Both the position numbers and the translations under genes were made by a program. Source: Patiria pectinifera (lineage: Eukaryota; Echinodermata; Asteroidea; Valvatida; Asterinidae). Taken from it: a DNA stretch of 64,000 bases. Position 1 is the first letter of the stretch. Every line of letters starts with the position of its first letter. Location of the stretch: contig CM057142.1 in the NCBI GenBank assembly GCA_029964075.1, positions 1,565,770 through 1,629,769 on the forward strand, in the 5' to 3' direction. The notes under the pieces were generated by a model. The model was not told where the DNA came from. It did no database searches and saw only the letters and a list, made by a program, of their open reading frames with translations. Below, piece by piece: positions 10,600 to 23,398 of this stretch.

Positions 10600-12600
10600 A
10601 AAGAGGGCGTGTTCCAAGAGTGGGGCAGAACCATAGACATAAAGAACCTGGGCAGAACAACGGAATGTTTTTTTGGGCAGCCGTGCCGCACCGACAGATA
10701 CGGCGGACTGAGTTCGATAAAAGCTGCCCACAAAAGGTTGAGAATAGGGATTGCACAACAGCCCCACCCAACTATTGACAACTATAGAAAAACAAGTGGG
10801 CCGTTTAATCATGAATACGACAAACCTGTTTTCCATTTATTAGACTTGTCGAAAAATATGATATGGTACTTTCTCAAAATTTTGTAGCTGGCAATGTTTT
10901 GGTACTTCTATCCTCTCATAGACTGAGCAAGGGGAAATGGCCATCCATCATTTAGCGTTTCCATTATTAATTACCCCCAAAGGTCTTCAGTGCCAATTGA
11001 TTTGTCACAAGTGCACTCCCAGGCTCCTCCCCTAAAAGAAAACGAGACTCCTCCCCTAAAAGAAAACGATCGACCATGAGGAAGACGTACGTCTGTCCCA
11101 CTTCCATTATCCCTTCACACTACATCATTGGCCTGAGGCCTGTGTGGTATCTGTTCCTTGCTCTATGATTACACCAACTGAAGAGACAAAAATCGGGGAG
11201 ATGGAGGGCTAGCTAGGTTGATCCTTAGTTTGAAGTAATATCTCCCATGCATGGACTGAGACTTTTAGCTCATGAATTTTGTACCTCTCCTATAGGCCTA
11301 TATGATTTTTGTTTTGTATCAAATAAGAGCGGGAAATGAGAACTTCTGTATCATCACGGCCTCACGACTCTCAGCACGTGAACAAATCGCAGGTACAGCC
11401 CATCTTTATAGGTGCATTAGGGGAAGGGGCGCCTGTATCGGAACTCTTCATCCCTTCCAAACTACTTTCAACTTGAAATTAAGCAAGAAACTTAATGAAA
11501 TTCAATGTACCTACACGTGGGGATAGTGATAGCCCTTTAACTAATTGTCAGGGAATAGGCCTATATAATATTCTTTTTTCCCGAGAAGTAACAATATCAG
11601 TAGGCCTATGCCGGACGTCTAGTTTTGTGGGACCATTGTCCTGTGTGCAAATCACATGCACTATTGGAATTAAAACGGAAACACTTTGATGGTTCCCTTT
11701 GTGTTTTACCGAAATGCTGATGAAATTTACCTGTTCTAGGGGATTGTATTCTCAAATCGTAATTATTTATACGAGATTTCTTCAATCCGCGGATTTCGCA
11801 ATGCTGTTTAGTTCCAAGAGCGTGAAAAAAGATTATGACTAAGACTAGAGTGAATAGGCACAGCAGGCCTACATCGATACAAAGGTCAGATCGCTGTATG
11901 TCAACTACGCAAAACATTAACTTCCGAAATCATGAATACCCTAGTACTATGAATAAAATACGGAAAGGCAGCCTTTTCTTGGAAATGCGGAAATCATCAA
12001 CAATGTTTTATTGTTTGGGCCATCATAATAGTTTCGGCTCGAGGAAAAGTTCCGTTTTTTTGAGCCCGTGTTTTGTTGGTTACTCCTATGATGCAAGCCC
12101 CGTTCTGACGGTAAAGTCCCTCCAGTTCAGCGAAACAGAACGAGCCATAAAAACGTGCCATATTACCATACTTCGCTGAATGTTCTTGGAAACTGATGTC
12201 CATAATTTTTTTCAATATGCCTGAAAATCCGCGTTCATCTTTTCAAAAAGAGAAAACCGTGACATTGGTCACGTACTGAGACCGACCTCGAAACAAGAGG
12301 ACGCGTACACAATAACTCTTCCGTGATAAGTCGACACAAGTTTACAACGAAAGTTCTGGCAAATACTAAGACAAGATTAGTGACGGAAAGGATAAAAATG
12401 AATCACTTGAGGCCTACAGATGTCCGGAAACGCTGTATGATTTGGGGTCAACATTATAAAAGCACGATGTGGGAACTCTACCATATTGAAGGGGGAAGTT
12501 TTCTTAGTTTTTAAGTAGTATCGCAAGGAACTGAGTGAGACTCCGCACTTCCGCAATGTCTTTCGTCTTTATGAAACTGGGTTATAAAAGTAAAACCAAA
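10600..12600. other. Intergenic region between POLA2 and IkB
   Basis: Between the POLA2 5' end and the downstream side of the IkB gene. Four copies of TAGGCCTA lie in or just beside this stretch (11293, 11556 and 11601; 9982 is nearby). A short direct repeat CTCCTCCCCTAAAAGAAAACGA is present at 11024-11070. No conserved protein or RNA gene is recognisable. Confidence 0.5.
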
Positions 12601-12629
12601 AAGTCTCACCAATGCTGTTAGGCGCATCG

Positions 12630-12635
12630 TTTATT
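12630..12635 (-). terminator. Candidate polyadenylation signal for the IkB gene
   Basis: AATAAA on the minus strand, 2.4 kb past the IkB stop codon. Other candidates lie closer (for example 14813-14818). Which one is used cannot be told from sequence. The AT-rich 12.6-15.0 kb stretch contains a MITE and no other gene. Confidence 0.25.
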
Positions 12636-13655
12636 TTGCAATGTACTTCAACTGTACACAATACATTTTAAATTGTCAAACTGAATCATACACCGCAGAT
12701 GACCCTTATAGACTTAATCGTGGTCGAAATAAATAAATAAATTTCACAATAATTATAATTCTTCCCGTTGAGAAACAGGCACGGCTATCTGGTTTATCTG
12801 GAGAGGGCTACTCGGCTGTAAAACGAAAAAGAAAATGGAACCTCGCCACCAACATCTTTTAAAAGTCTGAACAATTCCCAAATGTCTCCCTTTGTATCGC
12901 CGGTGAGGTTATTTTAGCCTCTCTCCTTCAAACAATTCTCTAGAACCCTGCTCCATCCACACACTCCATCAGTACAATATTGCTGTGCTCGTTTAGGGAA
13001 AAAAACAATCAGTTAGTCTTTGAAACTGAATGTACATTGGCACATCAGATCGGCATTATACAAAGCGACTTATTAAAAAAAAAATGCAACCATGAAATTT
13101 GAAACTAAGCTGAACACCCTAATCATGAACATCAAATGAGGGTTTTCCAAAATGTCAGTAAATTCAAACATGTACGAAACATTTATTTTAATTAAAGATT
13201 AAAAAAAAAAATATGTGTGGTAGTAAAACAGTCAGATGACTGTTCTCAATGGTAATTTTTAATAATTCCTGTATATAATTGTCTGTTTTATGAGATTAAC
13301 ACAAAGTAAATACACGTTTATAATAGATTCGTATCGACAAATTAGTAAATTCAGTGAGGAAAATCTTTTCCCTTTTTTCAGGAATTTTTTAGACTTCACA
13401 GTTTTGGTGGAAAAAAGTCTTTGAAGTCTCCAAGTGGCTAAAACTACTCAAAGATAAATGCGACTTTCGCTTTCTGTTTCTTTTAATGACCTTAATTTTA
13501 AGAAATAATTGTCCAAAAAATGTTTAATTATCTAAATCATTTATGTTGCTGATAAGACTGGGATGTCGGGAATATCTGATGAACTAACTGTACACAGAGG
13601 CCTAAAACAACTACATGTACTTCCAAACACCACCACAGCACTCCCTCTTGTTTAA

Positions 13656-14171
13656 AGGGAAGACACAACATTTGCAAACATAAAAAAAAACCGAAATGAT
13701 CAAATTATCACGAAATACCTTACTGAACTGTTAGGGATTGACAGTCTAAAGCATCCTGTAAAATTGTGGCTCCTGGTGTGCTGGCATTTTCAAGAAAAAC
13801 TGTATTTTTGTCGGCCGACCAGCGTTGGAAAAAAACTGGCTTTTTTCAAAAACTGCTCCTAATTTTTCATTCTGCATTTTCTTTGCAATTGATTACACAC
13901 CTTTGAAGCGGTACAAGCCTGCTAGAGTGATTCTTTGACTTTACAATTCCTCAAAGTCTTTACATTTCTCCGTTTCATCTTAAGTGGGGTCAGGGAACCA
14001 GACTACAAGAACATGATTGGTTTTCTTGGTTTCTTGGTTTTTCCAGCATATACATTTACAAGCCCAAAACGTGAAACAAGTCAGTTTAACAATATTTGCT
14101 ATAACATATTAATCCTCCAAATCCATTTATTTCTGAAAATTGCAGCAAAAGCAAAATGTTGTACATTCCCT
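13656..14171. mobile_element. piggyBac-type MITE, copy 1
   Basis: A 516-bp element flanked by TTAA on both sides (13652-13655 and 14172-14175). Its inverted termini start AGGGAAGACACAACATTTGC and end with AATGTTGTACATTCCCT. An internal self-complementary core reads GTCGGCCGACCAGCGTTGG. Three relatives occur at 17716, 47121 and 56488. TTAA duplication with no coding sequence fits a piggyBac-derived MITE. Confidence 0.75.
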
Positions 14172-15038
14172 TTAAGTATACTAGATTGTAAGAAACCCTA
14201 AAAACTCCAAAATTATGATTTGAGGATGCAGGATTCATTCACATACTCTCTGGATATCCTAAGACCTCAAATTATAATGAACACTGTACAGTATGAGCTA
14301 CAATCCTGATTAATGCTCTATATTGTTAACTACTAACAATCACTACCCCAATTCATAATGCTTTTCTTCAAAGTAAGCAATGTATAGGCAAAATAAAATG
14401 AACATATCAATAAGTCTAGTTTCTACGAATACAATTCATTGTTTCTATTGTATGTACATTAGATTTACACAGAAAGTTGTATATACAAACAAATGTGTTA
14501 CCACATTGCAGAGTATATGTACATGTACATGTACATGGTGAGAAACGGATTACAAAGTGGCCACAAATCAAACATAAAACATTCTCAAAAACATAGGATC
14601 ATTGTTAAAACCACTATTCCTTTTTACCAATCCACATTCATTCAAAAGATTTTAGAAAACACCTTTGCGTTCACTCCTTTCAAACAACAATTGTCACTTG
14701 TGGCGCTTCTAAAAGTAAACAGAAAAACTGCGCTAAATTTGAAAAACTGCATATGTCACAGCCAAGATGTGCTCGTGCTTGCAAGCAGGAATATTTCTAT
14801 TGTACCCTCACTATTTATTAAAAGCACAATTCTGCCTCCAACGTAAACGTGCCCTGATTGTAAAATTTACTGAATAAATGCACTATTTACAAAAAATTAC
14901 TTATGTAGTTTCATTCATGTATGTGTACATTGGAAGTATAATTAATCTCATTGACCCTAACATGCGCAAACAAACCCTCTACAACGAAATAAATAAATGC
15001 AAAACATCTTGCTGATTTTACTTCGAGAAGTCCATGGT

Positions 15039-18000
15039 TTACTGTCCCTGTATCCTGATATCAGAATACATCATATCATCCTCCTCAGGGTATCTGTTGA
15101 CGTACATCATGATTTGACTGTCCTCTGAGAGATCGCACGGCCGGTAACCTTCAAAGTTGGTAACGTCTGTGTCTGCCTTGCTCTCAACCAACAGCATGAC
15201 AATGGCTTTCAACTGACGTCCCACGGCTAAGTGTAAGGGTGTGCAGAGGTCATAGGTCATGGCATCCACGTTGGCACCCAACATGGTGACGAGATGACTG
15301 GTAAGGTCAAGACTGCCCATCTCCACGGCGTAGTGGAGCGCTGTCCGACCGCTTTTGCCGTCCGGGGCGTTAATGTTGGCACCCAGTTGCACTAGGTAGT
15401 TTAGATGTTCATAATCGCAGAGAAACCCTAGGATGTGGATGCATGTAAACCCTGCAATGAGAACACAAACAAAGCAAGTTGTTATCAAAGGGAAATGCCC
15501 TTTAAAATTTATTTATCTTCTTTCAACCATTGAAATCACACATGGGCGGTTGTTTTTGTGTCCTTGTTCCTGTCACAATAGTTGGGTATTTCCAAGGTAC
15601 CAAACTGGGGTTTTCCAAGGGGAATTTTAGCTTGAGTACCAGCCAAGGGTATTCTATCACAGAAACACAGTTAATGTGTTTCAATTCGCTGCAATTAATC
15701 AATACTCTCTATGACAGGTATCATATCATAGCGCTCATAAATAAACAGCGGAGCAAAGAGGCCTCCAAAAAAATAAACTGATGGTTTTCTAAAAAGGAAA
15801 CAATAGAGGATGTGGGACATTTTCTGCAAATCAACATGCAGGATCAGGTGATTGGGAAAAAAAGGTATTCACATAATATTGAGAAATATTCATTCCTCAA
15901 ACGTTTTTTTCAAATCTAAGTTGGTAATCTCACACGCAGGGGGGAAGTCATTTGCATTTGCCACTAAGTTACCTAATAAGGGAAATGTTTGGTAAATTAT
16001 AAATTGTTATAATGCCCTTCTTTTTTTTTTTAGATCATTCACACTTCCCCATACCTCGATTTTATCTAGGAATGAAAAAATCACAAGTGTACACAAGTAT
16101 GCTTCAGTGGTTTTTCTCAATAAAAATCCGCCTCCCTTGGCCGGGTACTCTTAAAGGGGAATCCCCGCATGCAAATATCACCCTGCGCTTATTGAAGAAT
16201 TGACCTTTGAACCAACTTGGCACAATGCCAGATGTTTGTTAAGTACACACACCACTGCCTGTTATTGCCACATCGGGCGGTTGCTTTCATGTCACAATAG
16301 GTGGGTATTTCCAAGGTGCCAAACTGGGTTTTTCCAAGGGGATTTTTTTTTGGTTTTGCAACTTACAACCTATTGTTTGACCAAATATTTCCCAGGGTAC
16401 CGGTGCCAAATAAAATTTGGCAACAATTACATGTTTTCTTTGCCAAAACAAATACACTTCCAAAGCTAACATGCAAAATCTGAAGTAATCCTTACATGGT
16501 GATTACATGTAAAATTAGAATGGCAAGATTTTGTTTGAATAGGACAAGAGGGGGAAAAAAGAAGACAAGAAAGGTTGAAGTTTTGAAGATCATGACAAAA
16601 TTCCCACAGAGGCTGAAATTGGTAAATTTTACTAAAATTTCCCAAAAAATAAAAAGACCTACATGTAGCAACATAGCTTACATGTACATGAAACCATCTT
16701 GAATACATTATGGGAACACATTTTTCACAAATCCCTTCAACCAACGAGTTGGCGAGTCCAATTCTTCAATAATCTACAAAAGTTATGAAATAATCAAAAA
16801 AATAACGCCAGCAGATCTAGGCCCACACTTAGAACTCGTCCAGCCATGTATCCGGTAAGGGGACTTCCAGACCTGATGCAACTAATGGCTTTCCTGCATG
16901 TTCCCGATTGTTTAAACACTGTAAATTCCCAGGGACATCCCAACAGATTGTAATCGAGGTCTCACATCTCTTGCTGCACAATGAAAATTTCCCAGGGTAT
17001 TCCCAGTCAGCAGGCAACAACTGGGCCAAGTTTTGACTGAGTTTTGTAAATGTACGTACGTGCACATCGTGTACAGACTAATTTCTGACAACTGAAAATC
17101 ACCTTCGCTGCAATAACGCATTTCCTATGCGCATTGGATCGAGGTCAACATAGGAAGTAAGAACATCCAGCGCTACTAACTGACCTATTGTTTCCTTAAT
17201 TCCAGCTTTGTTACGTTTTTGTGGAATTTACCTACTCATTGCAATAACCGCTGAGCCAATGCATGTTGATACATGTGATATACTCATAATTTAACAACTA
17301 TAGTCTTACAAAGCTATACATCTATCCTTAATACTTCCTCTAGCCTCTAAATCAGTGTTGTTTATTTTGAAATAATTGTTTTTCGGGCAAGATTTTACAC
17401 AATGATCAGAACTTACCTTCAAAGTTTTTGAGTTCCAGGTTCTGAGGCAGTTGCTGAACCCTCGCTGCGCGATGCTGCACCATCCCTCTCTGCAACTCCA
17501 GTGGCGATATTCCCTCAGTGAGCGCTCTGATGCAGCCGTCCTCTGACAGCTTGCATGCAATGTGGAGTGGTGTGTCGCCATTACGGTCCACAAAATCAAC
17601 CTGAGCACCAGCTAGGATGAGTGCTCGGCAGATGTGTGGCTGTCTTGTCAGTACACTCAGATGAAGGGGAGTCTGTGATGAAGACAACAAATCGGAAATT
17701 ACAAAATGTGATTAAAGGGTATCTTTTGCAAACCTCAAAAAATAAAACTACCAAATTATTATGAAATACCTTACTGGACTGTTAGTGAATAACAGTCTAA
17801 AGCATCCTGTAAAATCACGGCACCTGGTGTATTGTCATTTTCAAGAAAAGTGGTCTTTTTGTACCAATTTCCAACGGTGGTCGGCCGACCAGCGTTTGAA
17901 AAAAACTGGGTTTTTTTTCCAAATACTGCCACAGTTAGTCCGCATTTTGTTTGAATTTATTATACACCTTTTAACAGGTACAAGCCAGCTAGACTGGTTC

Positions 18001-20821
18001 CCTGACCTTACAATTCTCCGACGTCTATAAATTGCTCCGTTTCATCTCAAGTGGGGTCAGGGAACCAGACTACAGGAACAAATTGTTTTTCTTAGTTTTT
18101 TTCCAGCATCTTCGAACACAAAACTTCAAACAAGTCAGTGTAAGAATATTTGCAATAAAACACTAACCCCTAAAATCCATCCATTTCTGAAAATTACAGC
18201 AAAAGCAAAAGTTGTATACTATGTATATTCCCTGTAAGATGTGCGATTTTTGTTAAAATCTGGCTTAGAATTTGACCAGTGGATTTCAGGGCAAAGCCAG
18301 TTTGGTCTATGAGTCTTAGCCCTTCAAAATCCATCAGGATTGAATCAGGTAGAGCTCAGATGAACTTTCACGGCACCCCTTGATACCCCTAGAAAGAATA
18401 AAGTAGTGCAACTGGTTTCTTGCCAAGTGGAGGTTGTTAGAGGATAAATGCTGGTTCTTAGCAAAACAAAGACTGCCAATGATGTGTTTGTTTTCGCTGT
18501 AAAAAATTAAAAACAGATTGCTGGGGGAAAAATGCATTTGCGGTTGGGCAACTAAGGGTTATGTACGTATATGTACCCTCTTGAAAGTCTAAAATTCCAA
18601 AAAAAATATGTACCTGTCCCAGGTCGTTTCTGATGTTGAGTAATTCTGGATCGTTGGTTAAATTAATGAATTTCTCCGCAGAATTATCCAAATGAATGAT
18701 TGCAAGATGAAGGGGCCTGTTGAAAAATTCAAAACACTCAGTTAATTTTAATTGGGAAATAAGTATTACAACAGTTGGGCGCGATCGATGGATCTGTGAT
18801 ATCACGTAATCGTGCTAAAATGCACTTGCGCGATCGGTTGATCCTGTGCTGTAGAAAATCTCAGACTTTTCTTCCCTTTTTCAAAACAATCTTCCAGAGC
18901 CGTGAATAAGAAAGAAAAGCTGATCAACTTATGACAGCACGATCGACAAATGCGGCACAATCGACTGATACTGGCACAGTGCGATCAGCCGATCGCGTAG
19001 ATCCAACGATCGCGCCAGACATATATTTCAAATATCTGCTTAAAGCAACTAAACATGTGACCCGCTCCACAAAAAAGGGTTTTAAGTCGCACTGAGCATT
19101 ATTGTGTAATGGCCCGCTCAACATTGAGAGGGTGAAAATTTGGTCAAAATGTGATTTTCATTTTTTGTCATGAATGTCATCTTTAATACCTACAGTTCAG
19201 GTTTCATTCACAGAAATGTTGATTTAGATGAACAAAGTAGAAAAAAACAACCATTTTGTGGGCATCGTTCTGTTGTTCTACAACAAAGCCAGCTATTTCT
19301 AAGCCTATTTTCTCAGTTGTGTAATTTGAACTCCAAAGGATGCAATACATCATATCTCCAGAACGGGAGGGGCTATATATATGGAGCTCTATTAATATAC
19401 CAAATGAAAGCTTACATTGTGAGCTTTCCAACCATGTATATTTAACTCAATTTCACTTTTTTTGCGACATAATACCCTTTTTTGTGGAGCCGGTCACAAA
19501 TGGTTTATCACCTAAGTAGTCATAAGACCAAGACTTTTTAGTAAGGTATATGGACTTCCCAGTGGGATTTCCCGATTGTTCCCTTTCCAAGGAGATGTCG
19601 TATCACTTTCGATCAATTGTTGATTGATTGTTTCATTTTCAGACACATCCAGGGTCATCATTAGTCATTACAACACTAAATCTTTCTCTTAACTTCCACT
19701 CTCAATAGCATGCACAAAAATATTGCCATTTTCATTTCACTGTTTTACATTGGCCTACAGTGAAATATAAGATGAAGAAAGAAGACTATGTTTATAGATC
19801 TGTTTTAAAATTTGAAACTCAGCATGAAATATAATCAAACTGTAAATTAACATGATAATCATTAATGAATGTATGAAACGACACCCACACAAGCATGACA
19901 AGTGTCAAACAGTTGGGAGTTGGCTGCCCAATATGAAACCAAAATATTACTTCCCGCCCACTTTAACAAGAACTGTGAGTGTGACATGGGATTCCCCTTG
20001 GTTTTTCCCCAAGCACGCAATCTCTTCACTGCATAAAAAGGCCATTATAATATGGTTAATGGGCACAGTGGAAACTATGCAACAATACAAAGTCAACAAA
20101 ACTTGAAGATGACTAGAGTCTTTAGGTCTTTTTCAATCAATAATGGCTGATTCATAATTGATAACTATGACACAAAAAAAACAATTTTCAATGTCATAAT
20201 AATTAATTATAATGTAATTTTTTTTTTTTAAGTTGACCAATTAAAAAAAACTCATTTCATTCTCAAACACAATTCCTTGTGATTCTTCCTAAACTAGTAT
20301 TTGAAAAAAAGGAAATGAAACGATTTTACTTACGTGTCTCCTTCTTGGTCTTGGTCATAGGCGTCATCTGTAAGATTAAGAAACTGACATCTGTTCTCGC
20401 CGAAGACTGCACTTTCCTCCAGTTGCCAAACCGCTCCACCACTGATACTTTCCTCGGTCGTCGGGCCATCCACAAAGGCTTCGTCGTTTTCTACCGTCGT
20501 ATCGAGCTTACAATCTGTCCGAGATTCCTTCTCTGATGACGACGATATGTGGAGATTGTCAAATTGTTGTGAGATTGGAGATTCGTCTTCATTTATAGAC
20601 GTGAGGAGGCTTTCAACTCGCCCAGAATCGGTACTGAAACAGGCAGAGTCCACTGATCGGTACGAGTCAATCCCGGAGTCGTGCGAGTCAAATCTATCAC
20701 CTGATCCCAGACCGGGAAGGTTTCGGAATTTCGGGTCGAACTGAAGATTCTTTTTGTTGCTGGAGATTACTGCAGGACTTGCCATCGCAGAATCCGTTTC
20801 AATATCGCCAGGTAGAGACAT
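15039..20821 (-). CDS. NF-kappa-B inhibitor (IkB alpha/Cactus-like), 4 coding exons
   Basis: Cytoplasmic inhibitor that masks NF-kB/Rel dimers until its N-terminus is phosphorylated by IKK and ubiquitinated. Exons: 20334-20821, 18614-18716, 17417-17672, 15039-15451. They are GT-AG, in phase, and give 419 residues. The N-terminus carries DSGIDS at residues 48-53, the canonical IKK/beta-TrCP degron, with lysines at 23, 24 and 31 upstream. A second DSG motif (DSGRVES) sits at 65-71. Exons 2-4 give six ankyrin repeats (TPLHLAIIH, TPLHLSVLT, TPLHIACKL, FTCIHILGF, TALHYAVEM, TPLHLAVGR). The tail is acidic (YPEEDDMMYSD), like the PEST end of IkBs. The order and exon breaks match IkB alpha of vertebrates. 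The N-terminal region (about 162 residues) is roughly twice as long as in human IkB alpha. kB-type sites lie upstream and in introns. Which IkB paralog it is (alpha, epsilon or an invertebrate single form) is not settled. Confidence 0.92.
16156..17004. promoter_or_regulatory. Cluster of kB-type sites in IkB intron 3
   Basis: Four sequences close to the NF-kB consensus GGGRNNYYCC lie within 850 bp of the last IkB intron: GGGGAATCCCC at 16156-16166, GGGGACTTCC at 16859-16868, GGGACATCCC at 16932-16941, and the weaker GGGTATTCCC at 16995-17004. An intronic NF-kB-responsive enhancer is inferred, not shown. Confidence 0.4.
17716..18233. mobile_element. piggyBac-type MITE, copy 2 (IkB intron 2)
   Basis: Same family and orientation as 13656-14171. 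The left flank is TTAA (17712-17715). The right end TTCCCT (18228-18233) is followed by a mutated GTAA. The conserved core GTCGGCCGACCAGCG is present near 17880. It lies between IkB exons 2 and 3. Confidence 0.72.
18779..19015. repeat. CGATCG-rich degenerate repeat with SINE tail fragment
   Basis: IkB intron 1 holds a patch in which GCGATCGATGGATC, GCGATCGGTTGATC, GCACGATCGACAAA and ACGATCGCGCC recur on both sides of 18866-18903. That inner stretch matches the tail of SINE family A (TTCCCTTTTTC to CTTCCAGAGCC). The repeats suggest an old tandem array or element ends. Confidence 0.5.
19056..19498. mobile_element. 443-bp TIR element in IkB intron 1
   Basis: The left end TGTGACCCGCTCCACAAAAA, then AGGGTTTTAAGTCGCA, is mirrored at the right. 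The reverse complement of the right end reads TGTGACCGGCTCCACAAAAA, then AGGGTATTATGTCGCA. These are about 36-bp inverted repeats with few mismatches. No clear target duplication and no transposase are seen, so the superfamily is unassigned. Confidence 0.68.
19564..19997. promoter_or_regulatory. Two kB-type sites in IkB intron 1
   Basis: GGGATTTCCC at 19564-19573 and GGGATTCCCC at 19988-19997 both fit GGGRNNYYCC exactly. They lie 0.8-1.3 kb inside the gene from the start codon. NF-kB binding is inferred from the motif alone. Confidence 0.4.
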
Positions 20822-21090
20822 TTTGGGCGATTTGTGAGTTGTTACCGCGCAATAAGCCTATGAAGAAAAAAACCCAATATGGCCGCGACTACTTAAAATC
20901 GTTGGTTTGCTACTCGTACTAGACCTACAAAACAAGCAGTTGTCTGAAATATCAGGGAATCCAAAGCAACACTTTTATTCTATACAAACGACCAAATGTG
21001 GCTGCTCAAATAAAACACGTCTGTCTCGTCACAAACCATGTGAAAATGTGTCAATCCACGCCACGGATGCGACACAGTACCGGTAAAACT

Positions 21091-21183
21091 GGGGATTCCC
21101 CGTTACTAAATCGCGTGCTGATTGGGTATAAAGGTCACGTGTGTGAAGGTACCCAATCAACGGATCGTATTCTGGGGAATCCC
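21091..21183. promoter_or_regulatory. Paired kB sites upstream of the IkB gene
   Basis: GGGGATTCCCC (21091-21101) and GGGGAATCCC (21174-21183) lie 270-362 bp upstream of the IkB start codon, 73 bp apart. Both are full matches to the NF-kB consensus. IkB alpha genes of other animals are direct NF-kB targets through promoter kB sites, giving negative feedback. The location fits the same circuit here. Confidence 0.62.
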
Positions 21184-22844
21184 ATCGATGATCAGTTTCT
21201 GTAGAAAACTGTGCCGTACCCTGTATGACCGTACCGTGCACACGTATGCAGAAATTCTATTATGCAAACACAATGCGCGGCGCGGCCGACGTCACTCACA
21301 TGATTTGGGTTTGGTCCAAATTACGTTTTGTTGTGACATGTTGTCCACAAAAAAGAGGGAAAAAACAAAATAGAGAAAAAAAAATCATAAGACAAAAGAC
21401 ATGCAGGGGGGATGAAGAATTGATTTATCTTGAATGTTCGTTGTTACTCACTGCTTTGTGTTATAGTGACTTTCAGTGAGATAAACTTGTAATTCGATCA
21501 TATTCATAGTGTTATTTTAGTATTCTTAATATCAGTGAAAAAAAGATACTACCGGACCTTTAATTTGTTTTGTCAATTGTAACACATGTAATTGGGCCTT
21601 TGGCAACGGGACTTATCTCTACGCGTAATATATTCAACTTAACTTGACTGCATGGCCGGGTGTCAAAAGCTTGATTTTATGTCGCTTTTCGGCTTTTGTA
21701 ATTTGTATTCCCTGCCAGAAAGGGGGGGGGGGCTCTTTTTAAAGAAGAGTTTGAATTTTGCTCTCTCTCTCTTTTAAATTCTGCTGAAAATTTGATCTTT
21801 TTTTTCAGTTTAAATCTTTTTTTGACCGTGTGAAAGTTTTGACCGTCGCCGCGGCTTAATTGTTGGCGAGGTGGACCCGAAGTGAGTCATGAGTCAGTCG
21901 GTAAGTCAGTCAATCAGTCAGACAAGTTGTCACTCCTTCGAATCCAGCAAAATCAATGGGAATCATGCACAACATGTTGTTCACATTTGTCGATTTTCAC
22001 ATTTTAGAGCTCGGACACAGCTGGAAATAATGTGGCACTGAGATATAGATCCAGATGACGGTCAACTGCCAGTCACCACTGGTTCATCGGGACCGGACGC
22101 TGACTTTTAACAAGATATCCGGATCTGCCGATCATAATTTTTGATTCGAGTTCCGCGGCGGTTTTGAGCTTTGACAAAATTGTGCAAATAGACAAAAGTT
22201 AACGATACCTACTTATTTCATAAGGCCTTTTGCACACATTTTGTTTTGCTATAACGTACCCAGTTCCGAGCCACATTCCAGATAACCCGTTTCATTCTTT
22301 CCATCCTGCATTGTCATCACTTTTTTTCTATATTCTAACTAGTGTATACTTTTATCCTGACTGAGGAAAAACATTTTGATGGGAACTGATCCAGGTAAAA
22401 CTGGACAACGTTGGACCTGACCACGAGTAAATTTTGGGGGTGGCGTGTGTTGCGACTCGTCGATTCAGCTGGGTTATCGGTACCATTATAGCCTAATTAG
22501 TCAGGTGGGTTATGGGTGGAAGCGTGACCGACTGGTCCAAAGCACCAAGCCTGGCAGATACTATCTTATAGCCCTAGAGAAGATATTTAGAAGGGGTGAC
22601 ACCATACATTATTTTGGGAAGGGTGCCTTATTTGCATAAATCGTAACCATGCAAATTCCATCTTTTGGGTATATTTTTATTTCTACTGAAATTATTTTTT
22701 AAAATTTAATTTTGGGGATTCTATTTACATATCCTCACTTAAATAACATTTTGTAAAGCATAATGTGACTGGATAATTATGAGGACATAATTATGAAAGA
22801 TCCAAAATGACCACCATTATACCCTACGGTTACGCGCACTTATA

Positions 22845-23385
22845 CCGGTAGCGATATTTTTTATTACACAACTATCTGGGGTACTTTGTGCGCTTTCCTA
22901 TGGGGCTTGGTTTTTATAACCAGGCTTGAGGGGAGGCTACTATTTTTTTATTTTCAACGGGATTCGGACTTTATTTCCCTTTTTAAAAAAATCCTCCAGA
23001 GCCTCAGATCAGGAAAAGAAAAAGGAAATTGCTGCTATACAAGTACATGTAGTATCCGACTGAAAAATAACGTTTTTAAGATTCAACTTAAAATTGTTGA
23101 AAAAAAGAGCAAAATCTATGTTGGCCGAGCGAGGAATCGAACTCGAGACCTCCGATTACTAGCCAGTATACCTAACCACTAGGCAACGGCGGTGAAAATC
23201 CCGTCGAAAATCAATTTTTATATAATTTTCACACATGTGGAGAGTGGAGACGCGCGCGCGCGTAGGTAAGCAGTTATTGTAGAGCGAGCGCCGCGCGGCG
23301 CCTACAACAATATAACCGTGATTCAAGTCGCCTGAAAAATGGATAGCCCCAGATAGTTGTGTAAATAAAATATTCGCATACCGGT
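22845..23385. mobile_element. TIR element of about 540 bp
   Basis: Left end TACCGGTAGCGATATTTTTT, then ATTACACAACTATCTGGGG. The right end (from 23347) is its inverse: CCCCAGATAGTTGTGTAAAT, then AAAATATTCGCATACCGGTA. The arms are about 35 bp. A family A SINE lies inside. No transposase is visible and no clear target duplication was found. Confidence 0.6.
22970..23196 (-). mobile_element. tRNA-derived SINE (family A)
   Basis: On the minus strand the tRNA-like head (A box TGCCTAGTGGTTAGG, B box GAGTTCGATTCCTCG, about 23110-23190) leads into a body and the tail GGCTCTGGAGGATTTTTTTA, then AAAAGGGAAATAAAGTCCGAA. Only part of the acceptor stem pairs, so it is not a working tRNA gene. Confidence 0.62.
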
Positions 23386-23398
23386 ACCCGTTTTCCCC

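Noticed and set aside
23110..23196. Possible tRNA gene on the minus strand
   Set aside because: A and B boxes are present but the acceptor stem pairs only in part, and the sequence continues into the SINE family A body and tail.
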